Of a stretch of 10,376 nt of DNA, positions 1-7,147 are shown piece after piece. Made by a program: the position numbers and the translations under genes. Under the pieces are notes generated by a model. The model made no database searches. It was not told the origin of the DNA and was given only the letters and a program-made list of their open reading frames with translations. Positions within the stretch are counted from its first letter, which is position 1. Each line of letters begins with the position of its first letter. Source of the DNA: Pigoraptor vietnamica (taxonomy: Eukaryota; Opisthokonta; Filasterea); assembly GCA_943704525.1 (NCBI GenBank), contig CALSCQ010002559.1, positions 1-10,376 on the forward strand, read 5' to 3'.

Positions 1-562
1 TCTCTTGTGCGTTCGTTCCTTTAGCGTTCGCCTCGCTCGAGCCCCGACGCTCCAGTCGACGCTCTAGCTCAAGCTCGTCGTGCGCCCTGCGACCAGCTCT
101 CCGGTATTCGTGCCCCCGCGCATACCACTTCGTGCTCCACTTCGCTCCACTTTCTCTTCTTCGCCTTCGTCGTTCTTCCTCGCGTTCTACCTCCGCTACC
201 GCCTCGCTCTACGTTCGCCTACGCTCCGTACGCGTCTACGCTTCGTTTATTCGCATTCGCTTCAAGATTCGCTTCGCCAAGTCCGTTTTCCCCAAGTCGA
301 TTTCCCCGTTGCGTTCCACTTCGCGCGTGCATCACGACCGTCTGATCGATCCTTCCGAGTGCTCGCTAGCTTCGCAGCATCGACGTTTCGCCTCGTAACA
401 TATGAATGGTTTCTTCTTCCATGTGCTTGCGCGTCGCCCGATTATCGCACACAAATTTTAGTTGATGTGTCGACGTTGCGCGCGCATGAGCGGTATGTAC
501 AATATGGAGTACGTGTATAACATGGAGTTTGAATGGAGCTCGTGTCCAGTCAGTTCTGTTAA
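1..562. other. Pyrimidine-rich low-complexity stretch, no gene seen
   Basis: The plus strand is dominated by C and T, with TTCG and CTTCG recurring especially between 120 and 310. Two overlapping plus frames stay open here (about 80-520 and 132-398), but both translate to Ser/Arg/Phe/Leu-rich strings of the kind expected when a TTCG-rich repeat is read in any frame. No domain, splice structure or codon pattern supports either. It may be a degenerate simple repeat or the flank of a gene lying to the left. Confidence 0.5.
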
Positions 563-729
563 TATGTGTGTGTGTGTGTGTGTGCGCGCGCGCGTGTGTG
601 TGTGTGCGCAAGGTGTGTGTGCGTGTGTACGCGCGCGTGTGTGTGTGCGCAAGGTGTGTGTGCGTGTGTACGCGCGCGTGTGTGTGTGCGCAACGTGTGT
701 ATGCGTGTGTGTGTGTGTGTGCGCGCAGG
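563..729. repeat. TG/CG minisatellite, 41-bp unit, about 3-4 copies
   Basis: A (TG)n/(CG)n tract is interrupted at regular intervals by the marker GCGCAAGG. The marker sits at 606-613 and 647-654, with a one-base variant (GCGCAACG) at 688-695, giving an exact 41-bp period. A degenerate last copy ends near 729. Almost the whole tract alternates purine and pyrimidine. All Cys/Val-rich (plus) and His/Thr-rich (minus) reading frames through it are products of the repeat. Positions 730-953, to its right, hold nothing recognisable. Confidence 0.9.
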
Positions 730-953
730 GTCTATTGTCATACATAAGTTGTTCGCAGCTGTGCTTTCTCTTATTCGTCCGCCCTACATGCACACACCGG
801 CCCTTGAGTTGGACTGCCATCACTGTGTAATTTTTTGTTCTCTTTTCTTTCGCTTGTCTTTATACATTCGACGCAGTTTGCACGCAAAACGCAGCGCTGA
901 GTTTGATGATAGGACGCCTTTTTCACCCATGTCTTATCGCCGCTCAACGCTGG

Positions 954-1400
954 CTACCAGGGGCGCGGACCGAACGGGCCGTGGGGACGGGGAAAGGGCG
1001 GCGGGGGCGCGGCGAAGACGGGCGGGCGGGGACCAAAGAACGGCGGGGGAGGCGCCACAACGACGGGAGGCGGCGGCACAAAGAGGGGAGGGGGCGCAAC
1101 GACGACGGCGACGGCGGGCTTGGGCTTTGCCTTTTCGACGACGACGACCGTCTTGGCCGGCGGAGCAGACTCGACAATGATGACGTCGGTCTTGGCCTTG
1201 CTCTTCTCCACGACGACAGTGGTGGGTTCGGAGTCGACGTCGACGAGCACGGCTTCGGTCTTGGGCTTTGTCTTTTCGACGACGATGACTGTCTTGGGGG
1301 GAGGGGTGGTCTCGACAACGACCACGGCGGCCGGGCGGGGGCGCGGGCGGGGCAGAGGGACGACGACAACCGCGGGGGGAGGAGGGAACGGGCGGAACAT
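954..1400 (-). CDS. Pro/Val/Lys-rich internal-repeat protein (148 aa, function unknown)
   Basis: I do not recognise a family. The predicted protein starts MFRPFPPPP. Its middle (about residues 30-100) alternates valine-rich strands with charged Lys/Thr/Glu stretches of about 23 residues, exemplified by KTVIVVEKTKPK, TTVVVEKSKAK and KTVVVVEKAKPK. The tail is proline-rich (PPPP blocks followed by F) and ends GPFGPRPW. At DNA level a 141-bp (47-codon) internal duplication aligns 1120 with 1261. Differences within its best-matching part are synonymous or conservative (Val/Ile, Ala/Thr), which favours this frame. A TATA box lies about 170 bp upstream of the ATG, on the same strand. There is no signal peptide or membrane helix. 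An AG preceded by pyrimidines just before the ATG (near 1407) could be a 3' splice site, so an upstream exon is possible. A longer plus-strand frame (903-1550) covers the same DNA but looks like a shadow. It could be a structural or low-complexity binding protein. Confidence 0.5.
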   Translation of the reverse strand: MFRPFPPPPAVVVVPLPRPRPRPAAVVVVETTPPPKTVIVVEKTKPKTEAVLVDVDSEPTTVVVEKSKAKTDVIIVESAPPAKTVVVVEKAKPKPAVAVVVAPPPLFVPPPPVVVAPPPPFFGPRPPVFAAPPPPFPRPHGPFGPRPW

Positions 1401-1567
1401 TCTTGTCTGTTAGGTGTAAAAGAGGAGAGGTGTCTTTCAGTCACGGTGGACCGTGTACGTTCCGGCTGTTGCGTTCGCTGGGCGCTGTTTGAGGTTCGCT
1501 TTGCTTGCTTTGATGCTCTTGGAGCAGACGACTTCAGTTGTTGCCTCTGAGCGGGGCTTCCCCAACT

Positions 1568-1576
1568 CTTTTATAG
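1568..1576 (-). promoter_or_regulatory. TATA box for the Pro-rich gene
   Basis: The minus strand reads CTATAAAAG, a canonical TATA element. Transcription would start about 30 bp downstream, near 1545, giving a leader of about 145 nt before the ATG at 1400. The position fits the minus-strand ORF better than any plus-strand reading of the same region. Confidence 0.5.
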
Positions 1577-1711
1577 GCTCTGTCCCTGCAGCCACCATCG
1601 CCCTGTGCGTGGTGCGCCTGTGTGTGTGGGCTGTGTGTGCGTGACGGTGTTTGTTTGCGTTTACAGTCGGTCGCATGCGCGGCGTGCAGCTGGACGTCCG
1701 CACTTCACTTT

Positions 1712-1779
1712 AGCGGCGAAAAGGGTGCTGTTGATTGGCTGATATGAATAGTTTGGAAGCGCTCTAAAAATTCGCCGCT
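1712..1779. promoter_or_regulatory. Inverted E2F-like sites flanking an inverted CCAAT box
   Basis: AGCGGCGAA at 1712-1720 is matched by its exact reverse complement TTCGCCGCT at 1771-1779. On the appropriate strand each copy, with its flanking A/T, fits the E2F consensus WTTSSCSS. Between them, GATTGG at 1733-1738 is a CCAAT box on the minus strand, and CTAAAAA at 1764-1770 is a weak TATA-like run on the plus strand. The array lies between two divergent genes, so it may act on both. Function is inferred from consensus matches only. Confidence 0.3.
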
Positions 1780-1908
1780 TGAGGACTGTGGGATAAGAAT
1801 AGATTCTGGTGCAGAGTAACAAATGCTGTTACACACCACAAACTCAGTTCAGTTTTTTTTGAAAAGAGAATCCGCACCCACACATTCCGCTCCCTGCGTC
1901 CGAGAGAC

Positions 1909-3966
1909 ATGGCGCCTGCGCACGGTGTCGAGTCCTTCGTCGTCGCAGAACGACACGTTTTCTCTTCCGGCGACGCGGGTGGTGTCTCGCCGTGGTCGTA
2001 CGCGTGCGTGCGCGGCACCCTGACAGTCGCCATCGACCCGCGTGCGCCGCACAACCGCGTCATCCGGGGCCTCACTGAGCTCCCCACGTGCGACGATGGC
2101 CTCGTACGCGCGTGCGCAGACGTTGTCTTTGCCGCGCCGGAGGGTGACAACTCCGCTTTTAACGGGACGGCCCTCCTCGACGTGGTCAACCGCGGCATGC
2201 CCCTCCTGTGGGCGACGTGCAACAACCTCCCATTCGCCATGCGACCGCTGTCCGAGGGCCTCGCATCCGGCGACGCGCACTTGATCCGAAGCGGATTCAC
2301 TTACGTCGCGTGCGGGTGGCAGGCGGACGTGCGGCCGCGCCCCAACGCACTCCGCCTCACGTCCTGCCCGACCATTCCGCGCGAACGGCGTGCGAGCGTG
2401 CGCATCATGACGGAGATTGACCCATCGACGCAGTTTCTGTCTCTTCCGGGAATGCCAAAGGCTGACCCCCGCGTGATTTCGATCGCTTCCCCCGGGCACA
2501 CCCCGCCGACGCCGTGCGCCGTGCAGGACGGCGCGAAGCTGTTCGTGGCCTCGTCATACCGTGGGGAGGATAGGGTCGAAATCGACCGTGCCGCGTGGCG
2601 ATTCGGCCGATATGCGTCGCCTGAGAGCGACGCGTGCGTGGACGACTCTGCTTCGGTCTGTCTCGTGAACGGAGAGACGTTCAAGAAGGGCTGCATTTAC
2701 ACGCTCGTCTACGACGTAACCGACGTTTCCGTCCCCGCTGTAGCCATGGCCGTGCTTCGGGACTGTGCGCTGTGGTTAAAGAGCGGCTCTGCCTCCCTCG
2801 CAGCCGCGCTCCCCGTGCGTGCGTGCGCGCGTGTGTGCGCAATCGGGGCGTCGCAGTCTGGCCGATTGCTGCGGTCCATGATCCACGCCTATGCAATTGT
2901 AGGAGCAGACGGGTCCGAGGCCATTGACGGGATTGGCGTGTGGGGCGCAGGCGCATCCCAGATGTCGCTGAATGTGCTCGCAGGGCAGCCTTCGCAAGCG
3001 CTGCCGCACATGTGCCCATTTCAGTTCCCGTTTGCGCCCGCCGACGCGCGCGATTCGGCGACGGGAGAGCGCGGGTCGCTCCACGCCACACTCGCCGCGC
3101 GCAACAGTCGCGTCAAGGTCATGTATGTTAACGCAAGCACCGAGTATCATCGCGGCGATGCGTCGCTTACGCACGTGTCTCCCGACGGCACTGCCGATCT
3201 GGACGTCGGCATTACCACGCGCGTGCACCTGCTCGCCGGTTGTCCGCACAGCCCCTTTTCCCAGTGGCCGCCGTCGCACGCGGACGGGATGCTCGGCGTT
3301 CGCCTTCAGCAGTCGCTGACGAACGTCATTGACGCGAGGCCAGTCTACCGCGCACTCGTCGCATCGTTGCACGCGTGGGTGTCTGGGGAGCGAGACGCGC
3401 CCGCTAGTCGCGTCCCCACGCTCGCGCACGGCACGCTTGTTCCTGCGGCCAAAGTGTACGAGCGCTTTGAGAGCGTGCCGGGCGCACACGCACCCGCGGG
3501 ATGCAACGCAAGCCGCCTGTGGAGCAGGGACTTTGGAGTGCGCGAGGACGGCACGTGCGCGCACCTCCCGCCCATTGATGGCGATGTGTACGAGGGGTCA
3601 CTAGTGCCGCTGACGGACGACCGCACGGGAAACGAAATCGCGGGTGTCCGCATCCCCCTCGTCTCTGTGCCGCTCGCGTCGCACACGGGCTGGGCGCGAC
3701 GGCACGTGGACTTTGGCGGGGACCACATGCTCACGCTTCTCACGGGCTCGCTCGTTCCCCTGCCGCGCACGCCTACGGAGGCACAAGCGGCGGGGGATCC
3801 AAGGGCGGCCATTTCGGAGCTGTACCCCGGCGGACGGGACGACTACCTTGCGCGCATTCGTGAAGCTTCGCGCGCTCTTATTGTCGACGGATTCTTGCTG
3901 GACGAGGATGCCGAAGCGTTTGTGCCTCAGGCGGAGCGGCTGTGGGACTGGATCCACGCCCGCTGA
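1909..3966 (+). CDS. Alpha/beta hydrolase, bacterial-type (Abhydrolase_10-like), 685 aa, intronless
   Basis: A single uninterrupted frame from an ATG in good context (GAGACATGG) to a TGA. The protein matches, from end to end, the large alpha/beta hydrolase domain family common in bacteria (Pfam Abhydrolase_10 type, usually about 600-700 aa). Landmarks are FNGTALLDVVNRG (84-96); GWQADV after a hydrophobic strand (about residue 137); the nucleophile elbow GASQSGR (313-319, probable nucleophile Ser315); STEYHRGDASLTH (410-422); LAGCPHS, with His447 a possible catalytic base; VPLTDDRTGNEIAGVRIP (566-583); HTGW (592-595); and GDPRAAI followed by DDYL near the C terminus. There is no signal peptide, membrane segment or PTS1 tripeptide (it ends HAR), so a cytosolic location is likely. 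Substrate is unknown; ester hydrolysis is the family expectation. The lack of introns contrasts with the intron-rich GEF gene and fits acquisition from bacteria. Several GTGCGTG tracts within it resemble the local microsatellite background. Confidence 0.9.
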   Translation: MAPAHGVESFVVAERHVFSSGDAGGVSPWSYACVRGTLTVAIDPRAPHNRVIRGLTELPTCDDGLVRACADVVFAAPEGDNSAFNGTALLDVVNRGMPLLWATCNNLPFAMRPLSEGLASGDAHLIRSGFTYVACGWQADVRPRPNALRLTSCPTIPRERRASVRIMTEIDPSTQFLSLPGMPKADPRVISIASPGHTPPTPCAVQDGAKLFVASSYRGEDRVEIDRAAWRFGRYASPESDACVDDSASVCLVNGETFKKGCIYTLVYDVTDVSVPAVAMAVLRDCALWLKSGSASLAAALPVRACARVCAIGASQSGRLLRSMIHAYAIVGADGSEAIDGIGVWGAGASQMSLNVLAGQPSQALPHMCPFQFPFAPADARDSATGERGSLHATLAARNSRVKVMYVNASTEYHRGDASLTHVSPDGTADLDVGITTRVHLLAGCPHSPFSQWPPSHADGMLGVRLQQSLTNVIDARPVYRALVASLHAWVSGERDAPASRVPTLAHGTLVPAAKVYERFESVPGAHAPAGCNASRLWSRDFGVREDGTCAHLPPIDGDVYEGSLVPLTDDRTGNEIAGVRIPLVSVPLASHTGWARRHVDFGGDHMLTLLTGSLVPLPRTPTEAQAAGDPRAAISELYPGGRDDYLARIREASRALIVDGFLLDEDAEAFVPQAERLWDWIHAR

Positions 3967-4497
3967 ACGCCAATCGCAGCTGTTTGAGTGGTCGAACGAG
4001 CAAGTGGCGTGGTGCGTCTCAGGAAGAGTGCAAGTGCCTTCCGGGCAGAAGTGCGAGGACGTCGACATGAAGAATTGAACGGATATTGCAACGCCGGCCG
4101 CGTGGACTGGCACCGGCGTGCGACTGGCGCGAGCGCCCCAAAAGAAGCCCAAGGCAAGCAATTTGTGTGTGTGTTCTATCCCGTCTGAAATTTAGTCCAA
4201 TTTTCTAATGCCTACTCTTTCCGCTTTCAGTGCGCTCCCGGCAGTCGGCGCCTGCGACGTTCGTTCTGAATGTGCTTGGTGCTTATTAATACGGTGATGA
4301 CGCGCGGGCGGGGCGCGGAAGTCGTTCACGGTCTTTTTGCAGTTCGCAGTACACTGGGGTCGCCCGCGTTTTCTCCCGCGTCGCGCGCTGCTAGAACTGG
4401 CAATATGACTACTCACTCCGCTCTCAGGACGGACAGCAGGGAAAGAAAGAGTCAAAAACTTAATGAGAAATCCTGTGAGACTCGTGTATACGCAATC
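3967..4497. other. Convergent intergenic region with a strong 3' splice-site-like motif
   Basis: This lies between the hydrolase stop and the end of the minus-strand LRR pseudogene. No ORF here has recognisable content and no AATAAA is visible. TTCTAAT followed by a pyrimidine-rich run and TTTCAG at 4230 is a textbook branch site and acceptor. A GTGCGT at 4012-4017 matches the donor hexamer used twice in the GEF gene. Together they could define a 219-nt intron in the hydrolase 3' UTR (4012-4230). A (TG)5 run sits near 4164. Confidence 0.3.
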
Positions 4498-5472
4498 TTA
4501 TTCTATATTATCACTTAAGTTTTCAAAGCGGAGGTCACGCACTTGCGCAAGGGCGCTGATGTCAAGTGTTGGGTTGCACCAGCTAATGTCCAGTCTCGCC
4601 ACGCGCCCCAATGCGGACACGTCAGAAATGCCGACACATCCGCGCAAAATCAACGTGTGCACGCGACCGAGCGCCGAAACGTCGGCGACATTCACGCATC
4701 TCGATAGGTTGAGAGTGTGGGTCGCACCTAGTGCGGACACATTCCTCACCAGCAAGCAACCGGAGAGGTCAAGGAAGTGAACGCCATTGAGGGCGGAAAC
4801 ATTTTCGAGTTATAACATTCGCGGGCCGACAGCCAGCGAACGTGCCCCAAAGCGGATACGTAATATTCGTGCCCGCAATCGTCAGCGTATCGATGTCGCC
4901 CAACGCCGACACGCCCTCAAAGCACGCGCCCAAATCGAGGGTGTGCACCAATCCGAGCGCAGAGACGTCAACGACATCTGTCTGGTCCAGGCAAAGCGAG
5001 TGAACGTGCGCAAGCGCATGAACATTCAGCACCCGACAGCTCTGGATTCGAAGTGTATGGATTGCCCCAAGGGGCGCGCAATCGACGACAGGTCAAAGTC
5101 TTGCGCGAAATAAGCACGGATCACAGGGACGCCTCGAAGAGGGGTAATATCGAGCGGCGGGTCGATACCGGCATGCACGCGAATGGCCTCGAGATTCGCA
5201 GTATGTACGCCCGCAAATGCAGAAAGGGCCCTTCCTCGCCGTGAGCGCAAGACGATTCCTCGGCAACCATGACGAAAACTCGGGGCGAAAGTCGGCGTCG
5301 TCGAGGTACATGTTCTCGTACAGGGGCCAGAGGTAGAGGAGGCGCTCGTTCGAGAGAAAGCGGCGGAGGAAGCTGTTGACCTTTGCTAGGCGGCACACGT
5401 CAGGAAGGGGACGATGTGCTCCACGACGACCTCCGCGGAGAGCGAGTTGAAGCTGGCGACGGCGTTCGACAT
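4498..5472 (-). pseudogene. F-box / leucine-rich-repeat protein, frameshifted pseudogene
   Basis: An ATG at 5472 opens an F-box-like segment (LSAEVVVEHIVPFL, then LAKVNSFLRRFL), followed by about 12 LRR units of roughly 20-23 residues with the core VSALGxVHTLxL and a following Cys. Well-preserved units include DVSALGLVHTLDL, YVSALGHVRWL, NVSALGATHTLNL and DVSALGRVHTLIL. The coding signal jumps frame at least five times: near 5407 (a C4 run inside the F-box), near 5230-5250, near 5060-5095, near 4865 and near 4810. The last frame ends at the TAA at 4500-4498. No piece contains a nonsense codon in its own frame. Intact F-box/LRR proteins are substrate adaptors of SCF ubiquitin ligases; this copy cannot make a full-length product as written. 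Neighbouring genes show no frameshifts, which argues against poor sequence quality as the only cause, though assembly error remains possible. Confidence 0.8.
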
Positions 5473-5796
5473 GATTCTCTGGTGTTGAGCGAGGGCGTGG
5501 GCGACACGCGCAGAGGCCAGAATTGCCGTGCGTGCCCGTTGATGAATCGGCAGTGAATTTCGAACCGGTGTGGCTGAATCCCGGAAGGCGTTGGTACGTA
5601 CTCGCAGTGCGAATGGGCGCCCGTTCGTAGCATCATCTCCACGTTGACGGCACAGCGAGAGAGCGACCGCACGACAGCCGCGGAAGTGCTGAGCCGTGTG
5701 CGTGAGCGACAGGGCAGTACGGGTGCTAACTGAACTGTGTGCTTTGGACGTACACCTCGGGTGATGGCCAGTCGTCGTAAGTGGCGACGCGTAGAT
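5473..5796 (-). other. Stop-free stretch upstream of the F-box pseudogene
   Basis: The frame of the F-box ATG (5472) stays open upstream to a TAG at about 5796, so about 137 codons run without a stop down to 5386. It has no ATG or GTG before 5472. A second minus frame (5672 to 5400) is also open and has more protein-like composition (for example IQPHRFEIHCRFINGHARQF). Neither shows a recognisable domain. This may be the pseudogene's 5' leader and promoter, or a remnant of a longer N terminus or of a neighbouring duplicate. Confidence 0.3.
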
Positions 5797-5800
5797 CTAA

Positions 5801-5890
5801 GCTACTCTCGCTCTACACGCAGACACACACACACAAACGCAACAAGCTACTCTCGCTCTACACGCAGACACACACACACAAACGCAACAA
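5801..5890. repeat. Perfect 45-bp tandem duplication
   Basis: Positions 5801-5845 and 5846-5890 are identical over 45 bp. Each copy begins GCTACTCTCGCTCTACACGC and contains a short (CA)n run. Being a multiple of three, it yields a 15-residue repeat in plus-strand frames, but nothing else suggests coding. CA-rich sequence continues to about 5955. Confidence 0.95.
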
Positions 5891-6034
5891 ACGGACAGAC
5901 GCACACGCACACACGACAGCACACTTATTCACACATACTCCAACACACAACACCGACGGACAACTTGTATAGCAATTAAGGATTTGGGATAGAGTACGGA
6001 TTTCGTATTCACGCAGATAGTGGACGATAAGTAA

Positions 6035-6125
6035 GGTTCTCAGCGACAACCCAAATTAATTTAAACTAAAATTCATTATCAAAATATAATGAATATCTTG
6101 TGAGAATATCATTCGCATAAGTGCT
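6035..6125. repeat. AT-rich island with a perfect 9-bp hairpin
   Basis: A roughly 90-bp AT-rich block stands out in GC-rich surroundings. ATTCATTAT at 6071-6079 pairs exactly with ATAATGAAT at 6086-6094 across a 6-nt loop. The 7-mer GAATATC also occurs twice, at 6091-6097 and 6104-6110. It could be a matrix-attachment site, an origin-like element or a relic. No function can be assigned. Confidence 0.6.
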
Positions 6126-6184
6126 CCAATAGTCAACAAGGCCGCACCCCACAGCCGTCGCACGGTCGCTCTCTTTCTCTTCCC

Positions 6185-6197
6185 CTCACTCACTCAC

Positions 6198-6235
<38 letters not shown>
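6185..6235. repeat. (ACTC)n/(CT)n homopyrimidine microsatellite
   Basis: Several CACT units pass into about 17 uninterrupted CT dinucleotides. The tract is pure pyrimidine on the plus strand apart from the As of the CACT units. It lies about 550 bp upstream of the GEF start codon. Confidence 0.95.
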
Positions 6236-6238
<3 letters not shown>

Positions 6239-6778
6239 CTCCCCTGCGTGATCGCGATTCAAGTCCCCATCACATTACTTCTCTAGTGGTCACTCTCTTC
6301 TAGGTACTTGAGAGCGCTTGTGGCTTACTGTGAGAAGGTGGAAGCCGTACTCTGTGTGTGTGATGCCGTGTGTCTCCATCGAACTTCCTGTCACGCACGC
6401 CGTGTTCTTCGTTACGGCTTATTCTAAGGCCGCTGGCTTGCCGGATCCGCGTGTTATCCTCTGTCCGTGTGCGTTGCGCTGCTGTTCGTTGCCCTCGCAT
6501 GGGTCATTTTGACTGTAGGAGCAAATCTTTGAGTGTGGAGTGTCTGCGTGTGTGGGTGTGGGTGTGGTGTGTTCGTCTGCGTGTCAGTCTGCGTTATTGT
6601 CTTCGAACATCCTATTTATTTTTCATAACCGACTGCTCGTTTACCCATCTTTTTGCCGATGCGACAGTACCACGCAGTACGGCGGAGAAAGAAGCAGCGG
6701 CCGCTCTTATCGGCGTGGGGTGCGCGTGTTGTCCCATATAGGGGCGGCATCGCCGTTCCTCCCCGAAAAAGGCGAAAG
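6236..6778 (+). other. 5' flank of the GEF gene, no separate gene seen
   Basis: Several short plus frames exist (for example 6370-6741 and 6540-6923), but they carry no recognisable domain and overlap one another. The part nearest the gene contains an in-frame ATG at 6659 and a CATATAGG element at 6735-6742. Most of this stretch is probably promoter and leader. Confidence 0.4.
6735..6742 (+). promoter_or_regulatory. Possible TATA-like element of the GEF gene
   Basis: CATATAGG lies about 40 bp upstream of the chosen ATG at 6779 and is followed by GGGCGG. A TATA role would imply a leader of only about 10 nt and would exclude the upstream in-frame ATG at 6659. The match to the consensus is imperfect. 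Confidence 0.25.
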
Positions 6779-7056
6779 ATGGCCGACAAGGACAAGGGGG
6801 ACGTGCGCATTAAGAAGTATGTGCGGGCCGAGTGGGCGTACGCCGCACAGAAGGTGCGTGCTGCTGGCCGTGCTGCGTGTGGCGATGTTGCTCACGGTCA
6901 CTATTACGGGAGTGCGTGCATGACGCGATTGCCTCTGGTGTGCTCGTTCGCGATTCTTTGTTCTTCACTATCACACAATCACACACGTACGCTCAACACA
7001 CACTCTCATGCACGCACATGCACGCACAAATACACACACGCACACAAACACACCCC

Positions 7057-7095
<39 letters not shown>

Positions 7096-7116
7096 ACACA
7101 CTCACACACACACACG

Positions 7117-7147
<31 letters not shown>

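Noticed and set aside
563-729. CRISPR-like spaced repeats
   Set aside because: The regular 41-bp spacing is a tandem minisatellite without unique spacers, in a eukaryotic setting.
458-830. His/Thr-rich and Cys/Val-rich ORFs on both strands
   Set aside because: They arise from reading the TG/CA minisatellite, which cannot produce stop codons.
903-1550. Plus-strand 215-residue ORF
   Set aside because: It is longer than the minus ORF, but its Asp/Gly/Arg-rich sequence is the mirror of Val/Pro/Lys codons. The repeat units and TATA box fit the minus strand better.
3967-4078. A small protein or SAM-like segment (EWSNEQVAW) after the hydrolase
   Set aside because: Only a few residues resemble the start of a SAM domain, nothing follows it, and the frame is a shadow that begins inside the hydrolase gene.
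4192-4455. Minus-strand ORF with an AT-hook-like RRGRKRGRP
   Set aside because: A short basic stretch in GC-rich DNA with no other support; most likely chance.
5386-5398. A 13-nt GT...AG segment that could pose as an intron at the F-box frameshift
   Set aside because: It is far too short for spliceosomal removal and would delete conserved F-box residues. A one-base change in the nearby C4 run explains the shift better.
4498-5472. Giant-virus origin of the F-box/LRR locus
   Set aside because: F-box and LRR families occur in both protists and large DNA viruses; no viral core gene is present and the neighbours are cellular, so it cannot be supported.
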